Shown one piece after another: positions 5,980-7,295 of a DNA stretch of 7,295 bases. The stretch is from the NCBI GenBank assembly GCA_031551455.1, contig JAVBNP010000149.1:1-7295 (forward strand). The letters are read 5' to 3'. The notes beneath the pieces were generated by a model. The model was given only the letters and a program-made list of their open reading frames with translations, ran no database searches and was not told the DNA's origin. A program made the translations under genes and the position numbers. Position 1 is the first letter of the stretch, and every line of letters begins with the position of its first letter. This stretch comes from JAIRLS01 sp031551455 (GTDB lineage Bacteria > Bacteroidota > Bacteroidia > Bacteroidales > UBA4181).

Positions 5980-7295
5980 ATGAAATTACCTTGGTACGAT
6001 CGTAGATTTGTATTTTTGATGATTGCCGTTGTATCGGTCGTCGCATTGGAAGTATTGTCCATTCTCGGGATCAATATTCCTTGGCCGTACGCTCCAATCG
6101 TTTTCGGCGCATTTATACTGATCGTCGGGCGCGAAGTATTGCTGAACGGTCTCAAAGCATTGTTTCGACTTAATTTCGGAAGCATCAATTTATTAATGTT
6201 GATTGCCGTGACGGCCGCTTTTTATTTGGGCGAATACCCCGAAGCGGCGGTAGTTATCGTGCTTTATGTTTTGGGCGAAAAGTTGGAAGATATCGGGATC
6301 GACAACAGCAAATCGGCGTTGGACGAGTTGGTTTCCAAATCGCCGAAAGTCGCTCTCGTAAAAAGCACGGGCGAATGCATGCCCGTTGAAAAGGTGCCCG
6401 TCGGGACGTTGATTCAAATCAAACCCGGCGATTCGGTGCCGCTCGACGGTATCATACAATGCGGCGAAACGGCTGTTGACGAATCAACCATTACCGGAGA
6501 ACCGATACCCAAGGAAAAAATTATGGGCGATACCGTTTTTGCCGGGACGTTGAATAAAGGCGGATACATTGAAGTGATGACCACCAAGACGGCTTCGGAT
6601 ACCACTTTGTCCAAAATTGTCGAAATGACTTTTGAAGCTCAAGCCAACAAATCCGAAAGTCAAAAATTCATCAGTCGTTTTGCGCGAATATACACGCCTT
6701 GCGTCATCGTATTGGCCTTGTTGCTTTTTATCGTTCCCGTGTTCTTTATGGGAGGCGATGTTGATCACCGGCTGAAACAAGCCATCACGTTATTGGTTAT
6801 TTCCTGTCCGTGCGCGTTGGTTATCTCCACTCCGGTAGCCATATACGCAGCCATCGGTAATGCTTCGTCCAAGGGCGCTTTGGTGAAAGGCGGAAAATAT
6901 CTCGAAGCGTTGGCTTCCGTTAAAGCCGTATGTTTGGATAAAACCCGAACCATTACCTACGGACGACCTTCGGTTTCCGACGTCGTTCCCGTAAATAACA
7001 CCGAACGCGAGGAATTACTGGCTTGTACCGCCGGAACCGAAATATTTTCCGAACATCCGTTGGCTCAAGCCATTATTGACGCCGCGCACAGCGAAGGCTT
7101 TGAACCGCATGCGGCCGAGAAATTCGAAAGCATTGCGGGAAAAGGAGCCAAAGCGAAATGCATTATTTGCAATAACGATACCGTACTGGCGGGTAATCTC
7201 GATTATGTTCGCGAACACTTGGATGTGAGCGGTGAAACGGAAGATATTGTTAAACGACTTTCCGCGCAAGGAAAAACAAGCGTGGTGGTTGGTTG
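5980..7295 (+). CDS. P1B-type heavy-metal ATPase, Zn/Cd/Pb-efflux type (cut at window end)
   Basis: An inner-membrane pump that couples ATP hydrolysis to soft-metal export. 438 codons are visible, about two thirds of a 620-650 residue protein. Membrane helices at about 9-30, 36-58, 68-82 and 86-102 precede the actuator domain with TGEP (172-175). A helix pair at about 238-256 and 268-290 carries the metal-binding CPC (276-278). The phosphorylation site follows with catalytic D320, and the nucleotide domain has the P1B SEHP motif (357-360). The stretch GEYPEAAVVIVLYVLGEKLE (84-103) resembles ZntA/CadA, favouring Zn/Cd/Pb over copper; the deciding Asp in the last helices is outside the window. 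There is no N-terminal HMA domain: the first helix begins within ten residues. Oddities are DKTRT (320-324) instead of DKTGT, and CIIC (394-397) in the nucleotide domain. The frame is open and clean throughout. The start is the first in-frame ATG, just after the inverted repeat. Confidence 0.93.
   Translation, partial: MKLPWYDRRFVFLMIAVVSVVALEVLSILGINIPWPYAPIVFGAFILIVGREVLLNGLKALFRLNFGSINLLMLIAVTAAFYLGEYPEAAVVIVLYVLGEKLEDIGIDNSKSALDELVSKSPKVALVKSTGECMPVEKVPVGTLIQIKPGDSVPLDGIIQCGETAVDESTITGEPIPKEKIMGDTVFAGTLNKGGYIEVMTTKTASDTTLSKIVEMTFEAQANKSESQKFISRFARIYTPCVIVLALLLFIVPVFFMGGDVDHRLKQAITLLVISCPCALVISTPVAIYAAIGNASSKGALVKGGKYLEALASVKAVCLDKTRTITYGRPSVSDVVPVNNTEREELLACTAGTEIFSEHPLAQAIIDAAHSEGFEPHAAEKFESIAGKGAKAKCIICNNDTVLAGNLDYVREHLDVSGETEDIVKRLSAQGKTSVVVG

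Overview
The window looks like a chromosomal segment from a member of the Bacteroidota. The grounds are candidate promoters of the TAnnTTTG type, the lack of obvious AGGAGG ribosome sites before the genes, and protein types and gene pairings familiar from that phylum: a DUF4254 protein overlapping a family 9 glycosyltransferase, a CBS-tailed ClC channel, a TapB/DUF3108-like secreted protein, and a uracil phosphoribosyltransferase ending in GLGDAGDLAFG. I see no mobile element, CRISPR array, tRNA or rRNA. Species cannot be fixed from the sequence alone.

Layout: the left third (1-2310) is read on the minus strand. A ClC chloride channel with two CBS domains (463-2310) is followed 42 bases later by the N-terminal half of mqnD (1-420, cut by the window edge), an enzyme of the futalosine route to menaquinone. 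A 278-base divergent intergenic region (2311-2588) holds a candidate promoter in each direction, a 14-base perfect palindrome and a 5'-leader hairpin. The rest is read on the plus strand: a secreted TapB/DUF3108-like protein (2589-3398), upp for uracil salvage (3529-4185), a DUF4254 protein (4234-4842) overlapping by one base a family 9 glycosyltransferase of the LPS heptosyltransferase type (4842-5876), and a zinc/cadmium/lead-type P1B ATPase (5980-7295, cut by the right edge). A perfect 9-base inverted repeat lies just before the ATPase gene.

Functionally this is mostly a housekeeping and envelope neighbourhood: respiratory quinone synthesis, anion permeation, pyrimidine salvage, outer-membrane glycan assembly and metal efflux. 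The DUF4254-glycosyltransferase pair is the only firmly coupled functional unit. No clearly new multi-gene system is visible. The points most worth a second look are the ATPase phosphorylation motif, which reads DKTRT instead of DKTGT, the dyad elements in two 5' leaders, and the channel-like residues of the ClC protein.
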